From the NCBI GenBank assembly GCA_003263775.1, contig JYJJ01000051.1, positions 124,001-188,000 on the forward strand: a stretch of DNA of 64,000 nucleotides, in the 5' to 3' direction. The translations under genes were made by a program, and so were the position numbers. Source of the DNA: Vibrio maritimus. Lineage in GTDB: Bacteria > Pseudomonadota > Gammaproteobacteria > Enterobacterales > Vibrionaceae. Below the pieces are notes generated by a model. The model was not told where the DNA came from, searched no databases, and worked only from the letters and a program-made list of their open reading frames with translations. The stretch's first letter is position 1, and the number at the start of each line of letters is the position of its first letter. This document shows, piece by piece, positions 1-9,671 of this stretch.

Positions 1-298
1 AAAAATCGAGCAACTGTACCAGTGTCATGATGCGTTCTTGCTCGAATGCTTCTGACTTCCAAGCGCCAAAATCAAGCTTACTGAGCTGTTCTAGCGTTTG
101 CTCGTCAATGCGCCCCTTTCCGTTACTACAGCGGTTCACTGTATGGTCGTGACAGACCACTAAAACATCGTCTTTGGTTGGTTGAATATCCACTTCAATC
201 CATTGCAATCCTAGCGCGTGCGCCTGTTGAATACTGACCATGGTGTTCTCTGGGTGAGTCCCTGCTACACCTCTATGACCAACATAAATGACACTCAT
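1..298 (-). CDS. Glycerophosphodiester phosphodiesterase, N-terminal part (runs off the left edge)
   Basis: Reading leftward from the ATG at 298, about 99 codons are open to the window edge. The start MSVIYVGHRG and the motif HPENT match the GDPD signature in which H-R and the HPENT glutamate form the metal/active site. EVDIQ and a later CHDHTVNR segment complete the first half of the TIM barrel. The family hydrolyses glycerophosphodiesters to glycerol-3-phosphate plus an alcohol. There is no signal peptide, so it is probably a cytoplasmic UgpQ-type enzyme. The C-terminal half lies outside the window. Its start is only 2 bases from the divergent start proposed for the MBL hydrolase. Confidence 0.85.
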   Translation of the reverse strand, partial: MSVIYVGHRGVAGTHPENTMVSIQQAHALGLQWIEVDIQPTKDDVLVVCHDHTVNRCSNGKGRIDEQTLEQLSKLDFGAWKSEAFEQERIMTLVQLLDF

Positions 299-300
299 AA

Positions 301-1169
301 ATGAACCTCAGAAAGCGATGTCTATCGCTATATATAATAGGGCTTGTTGCAATATTGTTAATATCAGGTTATCTTGCATCAAGGTTGTCTGACCAGTTAG
401 CAAGGCTTATGAAAATCCATCAGATTTCAGGTTATATCCAACAGATCTATCTCGCTGAGTATCCAGATAAACTGCTGTTACTGGACGGCGCAAGCCGAGC
501 CGATGTCGGCACGATTTTACGCTATATTCGGGACGAACTGAATCGTCCTGTTTCCGATCTCAAGGCGATAGTTGTCACGCACATGCACCCGGATCACGCC
601 GGAGCGGCCCATAGGTTGAAAGCGTTGACTGGAGCGGACATCGTCTCCGCTGAGCAGCAAAGATCATGGTATGCAGGGATTGATGGTGTGGCTATGCACC
701 TGACCGATTTGATTTTGGCCTGGTATATGGCGAATCGAATGGGTAAGCCCAAGCGCAACTTATGGTATCGGCGTAAACTCAAAATCGACCACGCCGTGGG
801 TGATGGTGACACCTTGCCGTATTTTGACGATTGGCAGGTGCTGACGACGCAGGGCACACAGATCGTGATATTTCAGTATACAACGCCAAGCAGTCGACGG
901 TTTATGTGGCGGATCTTATGGTGGAGGTGAAGCAGCGTTTAATTGCGCCTTTTCCTGTATTTCATCCCAACCAATATCGAAACTCGATCGATAAAATTTA
1001 CAACCTTAATGCGGAGCAGGTGTTACTTGCTCACCGTGGTCCAGTCTCGTTTGATGAAAAGGCTAAGCAACATATTCTCGAAACAGCGCCAAGAAGACCG
1101 GTGACTCATTGGCGCGTGACGAAGATTAAACTTAAAAGCTTGGTCAAATCTTTGCTCGCTAGGGGCTAG
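301..1169 (+). CDS. Membrane-anchored MBL-fold metallohydrolase (frameshifted)
   Basis: This is a metallo-beta-lactamase-fold protein of about 289 aa once one base is restored near 852-855. The first frame gives a hydrophobic anchor (about residues 10-28), then the zinc motif THMHPDHAG and ends at LTTQG. The second frame continues with HTDRDISVYN, as expected for the conserved TPGHT element, and ends near LLAHRGP. The length becomes divisible by three after adding one base, which favours a one-base deletion in the sequence over true decay. The substrate is not predictable; relatives include glyoxalase II-like and lactonase-like hydrolases. The start at 301 nearly abuts the divergent GDPD gene. 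An internal ATG at 409 is an alternative that would remove the anchor. Confidence 0.75.
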
Positions 1170-1179
1170 CGAGCAAGCG

Positions 1180-1716
1180 TTAGTTCGCTTGAGCTTTGTC
1201 GTGCTTTGGGAAGATTAAGTTCTCAGTATCAAACCCGGCCACGTTTGCGCGCTCTACATATTTCTCAAGCTGACTGGATTCAATCGTTGGTGTTCGAGAA
1301 AGGATCCAAAAATAATCAGAGTTGTAGCCGCTAACCAACGCGACCGAATAGTCAGGCTCTAGATAATAAACAACATAACTTCCATAGAAAGGTCCAAAGA
1401 AGGATACTTTCAGATGAGCAATGTCTTCAGATTCAACAAACTTAGCTTTACCTTCCGCCGCAGACCACTCTAAATCCTCTGTATCCCAGCCTCGATTGAG
1501 CACTTTCACACTGCCGTCTTCATTAAGCGAGTATGTGGCAGATACATTATCTAATCCGCGCTCAAAACTGTGATCCAGTCTTGCGACTTCATACCATTTG
1601 CCGAGGTAACGGTTCAATTCAAAGTCGGAGACGGGTTTAACACTCTCTGGCATGCCGGTACAGCCAAGGAGTAACACGCTGATGGAGATCAGCAAACATT
1701 GACGTATCAGTTTCAT
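1180..1716 (-). CDS. blc: Outer-membrane lipoprotein lipocalin, Blc type
   Basis: 178 aa, the usual Blc length. It has a lipoprotein signal with lipobox LLLGC at about residues 15-19, then the lipocalin motif YLGKWYEVARLDHSFERG and the later Blc-type segments YVVYYLEPDYS and YFWILSRTP. Blc proteins are outer-membrane lipoproteins that bind fatty acids or lysophospholipids and are usually linked to envelope stress. Convergent with the MBL gene, with only 10 bases between stops. No operon partner is evident. Confidence 0.9.
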   Translation of the reverse strand: MKLIRQCLLISISVLLLGCTGMPESVKPVSDFELNRYLGKWYEVARLDHSFERGLDNVSATYSLNEDGSVKVLNRGWDTEDLEWSAAEGKAKFVESEDIAHLKVSFFGPFYGSYVVYYLEPDYSVALVSGYNSDYFWILSRTPTIESSQLEKYVERANVAGFDTENLIFPKHDKAQAN

Positions 1717-1855
1717 CCTAAAACCTCTAATAGATTGGTTACTTATTGAATATACGCCATTTTGTGTCGGCTAGACTACAAAGATTGCATCTATTAGGTA
1801 TTGCGCTTAATCTGAGCAAGTATCGTCTAATCAGCCATTGGGTATTGCTAAAAAC

Positions 1856-2520
1856 ATGTTTGAGATTTTTATCGTCTTTGCTTTGCTGGTGGGTTTTTCC
1901 ATGGCTGCGCTTAAATACTTTGTAAAACAGGAAGATACCAAGTCGTATCAGTACAAAGTGAAAGGCCCCATTTTATCTTCAGCACAAACGGCTTTTTATA
2001 ATGCCTTAAAAGAAGCGTGGGTGAGCATGGGGTGATACTGACCAAAGTTAGTATGGCAAACGTGGTTACACCGCAGCAAATGAAAAGCAAGAAGCAGTGG
2101 TTTATCGCAAATAACGTGATCGCGAAAAGCTATTTTGATTTCGTCGTTTGTGACCCGAGAACGATGCAGCCACGCGTGATCATTGAATATGATAATGGTC
2201 AGAAGCTGCACAAAGGCAAAATTGAGCGTCAGCGACTTATCATGCAAGTGTGTAAATCGGCGAACATTCCGCTGATTGGTGCTTCGGTAAAGCTTAGCTA
2301 TCAAGTGGGTAAAATTCGCCGTTTACTTGCCGCCCATATTGATTTGATAGAACCAGACAAAGAAGTTCGTTTTTGTAAGCGTTGTGGCAGCCCAATGACC
2401 ATTAAAACAGCCATGCAAGGTGAGTTCAAAGGTCGACGCTTTTTCACATGTAGCCGCCAACCGCTGTGCCAGTACACAGAGAACTATAATGTGGTGTTTG
2501 ACGACGAACAATCGGCATAG
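1856..2520 (+). CDS. DUF2726 protein with C-terminal topoisomerase-type zinc ribbon (frameshifted)
   Basis: About 221 aa once one base is restored near 2016-2020 (the reading GCG-GTG-GGT-GAG is expected where one G is missing). An N-terminal membrane segment (MFEIFIVFALLVGFSMAAL) is followed by a DUF2726-like core with PRVIIEYDNGQKLHKG, which resembles a PD-(D/E)XK-like fold, and a C-terminal C4 zinc ribbon (CKRCG...CSRQPLC) like those at the ends of topoisomerase I. The function of this family is not established. The ATG at 1856 is preferred; an upstream in-frame TTG at 1838 has no better ribosome-binding site. Confidence 0.7.
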
Positions 2521-2651
2521 TTTGTCAGTTTGTTGATTGTAATCATTTGCCAAAGAGCTGATAGCCTTCACATTTTTTCAGCTATAAAGCATAAAAAAGA
2601 GTCGATTTGATGGCGATTAGACCAAACGGTATCAAAAACACAAAAATGTGC

Positions 2652-2680
2652 TTGCACAGCTAGGGTAGTCTGGTTAATAT
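2652..2680 (+). promoter_or_regulatory. Sigma-70 promoter for the tRNA-Val pair
   Basis: A TTGCAC -35-like box, a 17-base spacer and a TAATAT -10 box lie just upstream of the first tRNA. This is a strong match to the consensus and is correctly placed, leaving about 20 bases to the mature 5' end. Confidence 0.65.
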
Positions 2681-2700
2681 CCTTCTCGTTCCAGAGAGAT

Positions 2701-2777
2701 GGGTCCGTAGCTCAGTTGGTTAGAGTACTACCTTGACATGGTAGGGGTCGGCGATTCGAGTTCGCCCGGACCCACCA
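2701..2777 (+). tRNA. tRNA-Val(GAC)
   Basis: 77-nt cloverleaf with acceptor GGGTCCG pairing with CGGACCC, anticodon stem CTACC/GGTAG around loop TTGACAT (anticodon GAC, valine), a T-arm with TTCGAGT and an encoded CCA end. First copy of a tandem identical pair. Confidence 0.97.
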
Positions 2778-2816
2778 TCCTTCTCTGAATCTTCATTCAG
2801 AATGGAACAAAAATTT

Positions 2817-2893
2817 GGGTCCGTAGCTCAGTTGGTTAGAGTACTACCTTGACATGGTAGGGGTCGGCGATTCGAGTTCGCCCGGACCCACCA
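2817..2893 (+). tRNA. tRNA-Val(GAC), second identical copy
   Basis: Identical over all 77 nt to the copy at 2701, including the CCA end, and separated from it by a 39-nt spacer. A shared promoter and terminator indicate one two-tRNA transcript. Confidence 0.97.
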
Positions 2894-2901
2894 AATTTTC
2901 G

Positions 2902-2931
2902 AAAAAGCCCGCTTTTAAAGCGGGCTTTTTT
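2902..2931 (+). terminator. Rho-independent terminator of the tRNA-Val operon
   Basis: A strong GC-rich hairpin, AGCCCGC...GCGGGCT with loop TTTTAAA, followed by six T residues, begins 8 bases after the second CCA. Confidence 0.9.
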
Positions 2932-3155
2932 GTATCTGCACGTTATGACTTTTCTGCACTGTCTCACAATCTCATGCCTGCTGCACAATGATGCCCAGCA
3001 CGTTGCCACTCCTAATGACTCAAACTGACTATTCTTCTAAGACTTTATATGTTTGATATTTAGGTTGTGAATATCAGAAATACTTTTTGCCCTATAGTTT
3101 GAATAAGTCGAGGCATTTAAGATTTACTCATCTTAAAACATGAAGGCAAAACATC

Positions 3156-3848
3156 ATGAAATTAACCTCGATTCAAAAATCTAAACTACTTTGCTCTGCA
3201 CTTGCTGTCGCTTTACTTGCAGGCTGCTCATCAAGTGGTGGAAGCTCATCGCCGACAGAACCGCTGCCAGAATTTGATGGCGACCTAGGTTTTGAAAATG
3301 TGGATCCAGGCTATGGTAATAGTGCACCAGAGGACTCTGAGCCAACAGAGCCAGGTTTAGGACCTGACTTCGGTTATGTTTATATTCCAGATTTAGACCA
3401 AGATGTCCCTGTACACTTGCCGGAATATGAAACGCCGGTTAACCCAAATGCCAAGATTTCTACAGTAAAAGAGCGTGAAACTGAGGCTGAGACCTTGTAC
3501 TCCATTACCTACAATGGTGTTCGTATCGGTGAAATCTTGGTTCAAGACGATGTCATTACCGTCTCTTCACTACACTCAGATCACACATTGACGGGTAGCA
3601 AAAACGAGAACGGTACCTGGACTGTTCGTGACACCGGTGGCAATGTTCTTGGTGACGTGAAACGTATCGATGATGGTAAGTGGGTAGTGCGAGAGGAAAT
3701 TAGCCGTGCATCTTATATCGTTGTCTATCATGAAGGCGAATGGAAAGCTGTTCCAGTGGCAGACATTAAGCTACAGTTAAAAGAACGCATCAATAAAGAG
3801 CGCATTGACCGAGTTAAGCAGCGTGTGAAGATGAGCCGTCCGAGTTAA
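3156..3848 (+). CDS. Hypothetical secreted lipoprotein
   Basis: 230 aa. The signal peptide ends in lipobox LLAGC at about residues 20-24, followed by a serine/glycine-rich and then acidic, proline-rich linker (about 25-95). A compact C-terminal domain (about 100-195) has alternating beta segments such as SITYNGVRIGEILVQDD. The tail is highly charged and basic (ERIDRVKQRVKMSR). I do not recognise the family. The ATG has an AAGG ribosome-binding site 9 bases upstream. A monocistronic layout with its own terminator suggests an ordinary Vibrio envelope lipoprotein. Confidence 0.75.
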   Translation: MKLTSIQKSKLLCSALAVALLAGCSSSGGSSSPTEPLPEFDGDLGFENVDPGYGNSAPEDSEPTEPGLGPDFGYVYIPDLDQDVPVHLPEYETPVNPNAKISTVKERETEAETLYSITYNGVRIGEILVQDDVITVSSLHSDHTLTGSKNENGTWTVRDTGGNVLGDVKRIDDGKWVVREEISRASYIVVYHEGEWKAVPVADIKLQLKERINKERIDRVKQRVKMSRPS

Positions 3849-3868
3849 TGAATCTTTTGTAATCATTG

Positions 3869-3894
3869 AAAAGCCCGCATCTTGCGGGCTTTTT
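3869..3894. terminator. Bidirectional terminator
   Basis: Hairpin AAAGCCCGCA-TCT-TGCGGGCTTT with a T tract on the plus strand and T residues on the minus strand too. It lies between the convergent lipoprotein gene and the RND operon and can serve both. Confidence 0.85.
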
Positions 3895-3908
3895 GATAGG
3901 TTTTTATC

Positions 3909-5414
3909 TCAACTATTGTTGGTTTTCGTGTCCGAAACTTGCCAGTCCCCACCCAAGGCCTTGAAAACGCCAACCGTCACTTGTGCAGTCTGCAACCTAG
4001 CTGCCACTAATCTGTCTTCCATTAGACGCTGCTGGCGCTGTGCATCAATAAGTGCAAGATGGTTGATAAGACCCGCTTTGTATAGCGATTGAGCCTTGCT
4101 GAGCGCGTTTTCGGAGGCGGTCAGTGCTTTTTGAATACGTTGCTCATTTTGCTGGCTTCGCCCATAGGCAAACAACATCGAATCAACCTCAGTGATAGCC
4201 GAGTTTACCGAGTGCTGGTAACCAAGCACCGCGGCGTCAAAGCGCGCTTCGTTTAACTCAACCAACGCTTCGCCCCTTCCTCCATCAAATACATTCCAGC
4301 TCACGCCGACTGCACCCGCCCATCCGAAAGAGTCAGAGTCAAACAAATCATCAAAGCTGCTTGCTGATACGCCCGGAGTTCCAGTTAAGAAAAACTTGGG
4401 ATAACGATTGGAGATGCTTGCTGCGACTTCTTCATTTAGTGCGGCCATTTCACGTTCAGCCATGCGTATATCTGGACGGCGTTTTAGCAGATCGGAAGGC
4501 AGTCCTATAGGAATGACGCCTTCTAAGCTCGGCAGACTTGCACGGTTCGCAAGACGAATATCGACTAGTGTAAGGGGCTCTCCAAGTAAAGTCGCTAGTC
4601 TTTGCTTATGAACCTGCTGAGCGATCTCCAACTGTGGGATCACCGATTCTGTTGCAGCCAGCATGGTTTGTGCCTGCGCTAAATCGAGCTCAGAGCCGTA
4701 GCCGCTTTTCACCAGCTTTTTGACCAAGTCTAATGTCTTGTTTTGGTCGGCCAAGTTTTCTTCGATCAAGGCCATTCTTTCTTGAGCCCCACGATATTGC
4801 AGGTAGTTGTGTACCAAATCTGCGGTGATCAATGTATTGAGTCCGCTGCGATAGATTTCTGCTTGTTCAACGCGGATTTTAGCCGCATTCGACTGTCTAT
4901 CGATGCGCCCAAATAAATCCATCTCCCACCCAATACTTGCGCCAGCGAAGATACCGTCGTGTTGGTTATCCAAAAGGGTCACTGAATCTAGCGGCGTTCC
5001 TGTCGGCATTGACGCGCCAATTGGGTTTAACGCTGAACCTAGCAGTGAGTCATTTTTACTTAACTGATAGTTAAAATAGCCTGCGCCAAGACTGACTGTA
5101 GGGACTTTAAATGAGCTCACTATCGATTGATAGCTGTTGGCCATTTTGATCCGCTCAGCTGCCATTTGGAGTGGAATGTTTTGACGTTGTACATCTTCGA
5201 CCATTTGATTTAGTGAAGTGTCGTTAAAACTTGTCCACCAGTAATCGGTTTTCGCTTGCTGCTCGTTAGTTCCGTGAAGGTAGGCGCTCGATAGCGCGAT
5301 TGTTGGCTCTGTATAATCAGGGCCAACAGCACATCCCGACAAAGCAACTGCAAGGGTTAAAGGAGCCAGTTTTAACGCCTTCATTAGGCATTTACGTGAT
5401 TGATGCGTTTTCAT
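3909..5414 (-). CDS. RND efflux outer-membrane factor (NodT/OprM family)
   Basis: 501 aa, typical for the family. The lipoprotein signal ends in ALSGCAVGPDY, the classic OprM/NodT start in which the acylated Cys precedes VGPDY. Two OEP repeats follow, with family motifs such as PSDLLKRRPDIRMAERE and NVFDGGRG. It forms the TolC-like exit duct of a tripartite pump. It is the last gene of the operon, starting 3 bases after the permease stop, with AAGG upstream of the ATG at 5414. Confidence 0.92.
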   Translation of the reverse strand: MKTHQSRKCLMKALKLAPLTLAVALSGCAVGPDYTEPTIALSSAYLHGTNEQQAKTDYWWTSFNDTSLNQMVEDVQRQNIPLQMAAERIKMANSYQSIVSSFKVPTVSLGAGYFNYQLSKNDSLLGSALNPIGASMPTGTPLDSVTLLDNQHDGIFAGASIGWEMDLFGRIDRQSNAAKIRVEQAEIYRSGLNTLITADLVHNYLQYRGAQERMALIEENLADQNKTLDLVKKLVKSGYGSELDLAQAQTMLAATESVIPQLEIAQQVHKQRLATLLGEPLTLVDIRLANRASLPSLEGVIPIGLPSDLLKRRPDIRMAEREMAALNEEVAASISNRYPKFFLTGTPGVSASSFDDLFDSDSFGWAGAVGVSWNVFDGGRGEALVELNEARFDAAVLGYQHSVNSAITEVDSMLFAYGRSQQNEQRIQKALTASENALSKAQSLYKAGLINHLALIDAQRQQRLMEDRLVAARLQTAQVTVGVFKALGGDWQVSDTKTNNS

Positions 5415-5417
5415 GTG

Positions 5418-8400
5418 TTATGCCTTTTGTTCTGAAGTGATGAGTATGTCTTGTGTTGATGAGGCCTCTGGTAGTGGTGACTCTTTATAGGCCAATCGAT
5501 ACCATGCTGGCATAACAAAGAGTGACAACACCGTAGCCGCGGCCAGTCCGCCAATAATGGTGGCTGCCATCTGGTCAAACAATAGATCACTGAGTAATGG
5601 AATCATCCCTAACGCGGTGGTTAAGGCACCCATAGAGATAGCCATCGTGCGATTGATTGTCGCTGATTTTATTGCTTCAGAAAGTCCTAAGCCGTTTTGT
5701 CTTTCTAGCTCAATTTGATCCATGAGCACGATGCCGTTTTTGATGATCATCCCCATGAGGGTCACTGCGCCAATCAGTGCCATGAAACCAAAAGGTTTAT
5801 CAAAGGCAAGTAGGGCAAAAGTTGCGCCTGTTGCTGCGAGTGGAATCGTGGAAAGAATGATCACTGGCTGTTTGAAACCGTTGAACATAGCAACAAGAAT
5901 AATCACCATTATTAGTAGTGCTTTTGGCAGTTGCTTCAGAATGTCTGATACAGCTTTGTATTCGTCGTAATACTCGCCACCCCATTCCATGGTGTAGCCT
6001 GGCGGAAGTTCGATTGCTTCGATCTGATCTTTAATGGCGTTTCGAACTGTTGCGGGAGTGCTGGTACGTTCAACACCTGCTTGAGCGGTGATGGTTTTCA
6101 CTCGGTCACGGCGCCAGATCATGCTCTCTTCACTCTTTAACTCGAAGCCATCCACAACTTGCCCCAATGGAACGCTGTGCAAACCAATAATGGATTTAAC
6201 AGGCAACGTTTCTAGTGATGCCATGGTTTGCTCTGAGCCTCGAAGTTGAATGGTAATTAACTCATCGTTGAGGTTCATTTGGCCGAGTGGCATGCCATCT
6301 GAGGCTCGCTTCATCGCAAAGGCAATATCGGTGCGATTGATGCCTGCGCGGCGTGCTTTGTCTTGGTTAATAATGGGAGTCAGCACTTTGCTTTGCTGGC
6401 GCCAATCGTCTCGTACGTACTTCGCATCAGGGTGCTCGGCCATAATGGCTTTCGCTTGATTGGCAAGTTGGTGTAGCACGGTTTCATCTGGACCCGAGAA
6501 GCGAGCTTCGACGGCGTATTTATCTGCGGTAGCAAGCTTCAAAGCACGGAATCGCGGCTCTGCATTTGGAAACTGTTCTTTTACCCAAGCGTCACCTCGT
6601 GCAACGAGTGCAGATATCGATGGGTAGTCTTTGGTATTGATCAGGATTTGACCGTAAGCTGGATCAAATGGTTCCGGCTCAACCGTCACAGAAAATCGGG
6701 GAACGCTGCCGCCAATCGCTGTAGCAATGCTTTTTACTTCTGGCTGTTGTAGCAGCCAAGCTTCCATTTTTTTCATGTCCACTGAGGTCTGTTCTACCTT
6801 AGCGCCATTTGGTAGCCAGTAGTCGAAGAACACAACGGGGCGATCGGATTGTGGGATAAAGTTAATAGCGATATAAGGAACGGCTACTGCAGTGACCACT
6901 ATTAAAGGAATCAGTGCTGCGAGCGCTTTCTTTGGATTATCGACCGTCCAGTGTACGCACTGTTTGTAGCTAGCCATCTTATCGTCGCTGCTTTCTGAAT
7001 TCGGTTTGATGAACAGCCAGCACATGAGTGTTGTGAATGTCATTGCGACAAGCCAAGACAGCAATAGAGAAGAAGCGATGATGTAAAACACAGAGCCTGC
7101 GAACTCAGCGGCGTCTGTTTTTGAGAACAAGACTGGACTTGCTCCCATGATGGCGATGATGGTCGCACCTAATAATGGAACGCCAGTTTCCTTAACCGAA
7201 TCCAAAGCGGCTTGAGTTCGTTCAACGCCTTTATTGAGCTTCGCAATCATCATATCAGTGATAACAATAGCGTTATCGACCAACATCCCAAGCGCCAAGA
7301 TAAAGGTACCTAACGACACTCGGTGTAAATCTATATCATTGATGTTCATATAGATAAGCGTCAACAGAATCGTCAGAAGCAGGCTCCCCCAACAATGGTT
7401 GCACTCTTAAAGCCCATGAAAATCAATAGCACGATAAATACGATGGCAACGCTTTCTAGAAGGTTACCGACAAAGTTGTCGATGGCCTTTTGTACCTCGT
7501 CAGGTTGAAACGCTATTGTTGAAATATTAACGCCAAGCGGTAGGCTGGCTTGGTAGTCATTGATTATCTCTTGAATGGTATCGCCCAGCGACACCACGTT
7601 GATACCGGGAACCGGACTGACAGCTAATGTGACCGAGGCTTGTCCGTTGTAGCGGTTTTCCATCAGTGCTGGTGTTTGATAGCCCATGGTGACATCGGCA
7701 ACATCACCAAGTCGAATAAGCCCGGTACCAAATTCACTCACTCCACCTTTAATCATGAGATTGCGAATATCAGCGAGAGATTGAAATTCACTGCCTTGGT
7801 GGACGCGAATTCGTTCTGAGCCCGCATCGAATCTACCCGCTTCGAAGGTGGTATTAGTACTATTGAGTTGATTCCAGACTTGAGCAACCGATAAGCCATA
7901 TTGTGCAAGGCGTTCATCAGGAAGGTCAATATAGACCACACGTGGCTGTACGCCGTGTAACTCAATCTTTTTAATACCTTCAACCGCTTTTAAGCGGCGT
8001 TGTAGTTCTTCCGAGTATCGGCGCAGTTCTTCTGGTTTAGCATCGTCACTATGAATGGCAAACAACATGCCGTAGACCTCGGAAAACTCATCTTGCACTA
8101 TGCTGATTTGAGCGGTGGCTGGGAGCTGCAGTTTGACATCCTGAACCTTGCTGCGAAGTATGTCCCATTGCTGCGGTAAGTGTTTGGAGTTGAGACTTTC
8201 TTTAAGGTCAACAAACACCATGGACATACCTGGGCGAGACAGTGAACGTAACCGATTCAGTTCTCCCATTTCTTGCAGTTTGGTTTCGACTGTATCGGTC
8301 ACTTGTTTCTCAACTTGCTCAGCTGACGCTCCTGGATACAGGGTAACGACAACGGCCGTTTTTACGGTAAAGCTTGGGTCTTCTAGTTTACCGAGGTCAA

Positions 8401-8491
8401 AATAGGAATAGATGCCAGCGATGACACTCAGCGTAATAAAAAATAGCAGAAACGTTCTTTGACGAATGGCGAATTCGGCGAGTTTAATCAT
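5418..8491 (-). CDS. RND (HAE1 family) efflux permease (frameshifted)
   Basis: About 1024 aa, normal for an AcrB-type proton/drug antiporter, once one base is restored near 7385 next to a run of five C. The upstream frame ends after MGFKSATIVGG and the downstream frame resumes in LLTLIYMNIND, so neither half is a complete protein. The TM4 proton-relay motif reads GMLVDNAIVITD, keeping one Asp of the usual DD pair and adding a later Asp. The periplasmic loops have the usual porter-domain content (YPGASAEQVEKQVTD). It sits between adaptor and outer-membrane factor, 10 and 3 bases away, so co-transcription is likely. The substrate is unknown. Confidence 0.9.
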
Positions 8492-8501
8492 GGTCTATGT
8501 C

Positions 8502-9584
8502 CTATAGATCTCTAAGTACAAGTTTGTCTGCAACATCGCCATCTTTTAGATAGAAAGAGCCGCTTACGACGACATAGTCGTCACCTTTTACATTTCCAGA
8601 AATACAGGCTTGGTAGGCATCCAAGGATTTCAGTTCCACGGGTGTCGCGACAACTTCGTTATCACGCACTACATTGATATGCATGGTCTCTTTTTCACCT
8701 ACCAGAGCAGAGTAGGGAATACAGAATGAGTCTTTAGACACTGCCGCTTGTGACGATACCGTCACGGACTTACCAGAGAAGAGCTGCTGACTTGCGTTAT
8801 CTAGGGTATAGGTGACGGTGTAGGTCTGTTTGATGAGGTGAGGAAGTGGAGCAATCTCGGTGACATGTGCATTGAGCGTAGAGTCTGATTGGTACCAAGT
8901 CACAGAGCCTGTATCGTTGATGCTGAACTGGTCAATCATATTTTCAGGAACATCAATCTCTACGTCTAATGTTGAGTTATCTTGCATGGTCGCAACCGCA
9001 ATTCCTGGCAAAACTTGCTCATGGGCATCAAAACCCACACTCGCAATCACACCGTCAAAAGGCGCCACTAATTGTGTGTAACGCAAGGTGTCTTTAGCCC
9101 TTTGAATGTTTTTATCGACAACCTTTACTGCAGAAAGGCTGCGCTCATAGCCGCTGGTTGCGCGGTCTAGGTTCACACTGGCAATTGCATTGTCTTCCGT
9201 GGCTTGCTTAACGCGTTTTAGCTCCGCTTTGGCAAGTTTGTGAGCCGATTGCGCTTCAAGCATTTTAGCTTGTAGCTCCTCGAGCGCGACTTGATAATCG
9301 TGAGGATCGAGACGAGCGATGAGGTCACCTTTTTTGACGTTATCACCAGGCTGAACCAAGACTTCGCTTAAGGTGCCAGGCACTCTAAATGCCAAGTTAG
9401 CGCTATCGTGTGCGCGCACCAAACCACTGAAGTGTCTGGTCGACTGATTTTCTAAGCTGTTTAACTTAATGACTTGAAGAGTGGTTTGTTTGGCTGCCGG
9501 CTGTTCCAGCACTTGAGCCTGATTACATCCTTGTAGCGTGACAGATGCGGCGATGCAAAGCGCGAGTGTTTTGACTGTATTCAT
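8502..9584 (-). CDS. RND periplasmic adaptor (membrane-fusion lipoprotein)
   Basis: 360 aa. The signal peptide has lipobox VTLQGC at residues 15-20. A biotinyl/lipoyl-like hybrid motif (VQPGDNVKKGDLIARLDPHDYQ), a coiled-coil hairpin (about residues 95-165) and a beta-barrel domain follow in the usual MFP order. It links the inner-membrane permease to the outer-membrane factor. It lies 10 bases upstream of the permease and 87 bases downstream of the LysR gene on the same strand. Confidence 0.92.
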   Translation of the reverse strand: MNTVKTLALCIAASVTLQGCNQAQVLEQPAAKQTTLQVIKLNSLENQSTRHFSGLVRAHDSANLAFRVPGTLSEVLVQPGDNVKKGDLIARLDPHDYQVALEELQAKMLEAQSAHKLAKAELKRVKQATEDNAIASVNLDRATSGYERSLSAVKVVDKNIQRAKDTLRYTQLVAPFDGVIASVGFDAHEQVLPGIAVATMQDNSTLDVEIDVPENMIDQFSINDTGSVTWYQSDSTLNAHVTEIAPLPHLIKQTYTVTYTLDNASQQLFSGKSVTVSSQAAVSKDSFCIPYSALVGEKETMHINVVRDNEVVATPVELKSLDAYQACISGNVKGDDYVVVSGSFYLKDGDVADKLVLRDL

Positions 9585-9671
9585 AATAGATAGCTCCGTT
9601 ATAGTGGGGCTATCTTATTATTGAACGCTGTTCAAATATGCAGTCTCAGATGAGACTTACTGTCACGAAAA

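Noticed and set aside
2701..2893. tRNA repeat as a phage or island attachment site
   Set aside because: Both copies are complete and share a promoter and terminator; no integrase or partial tRNA repeat is seen nearby.
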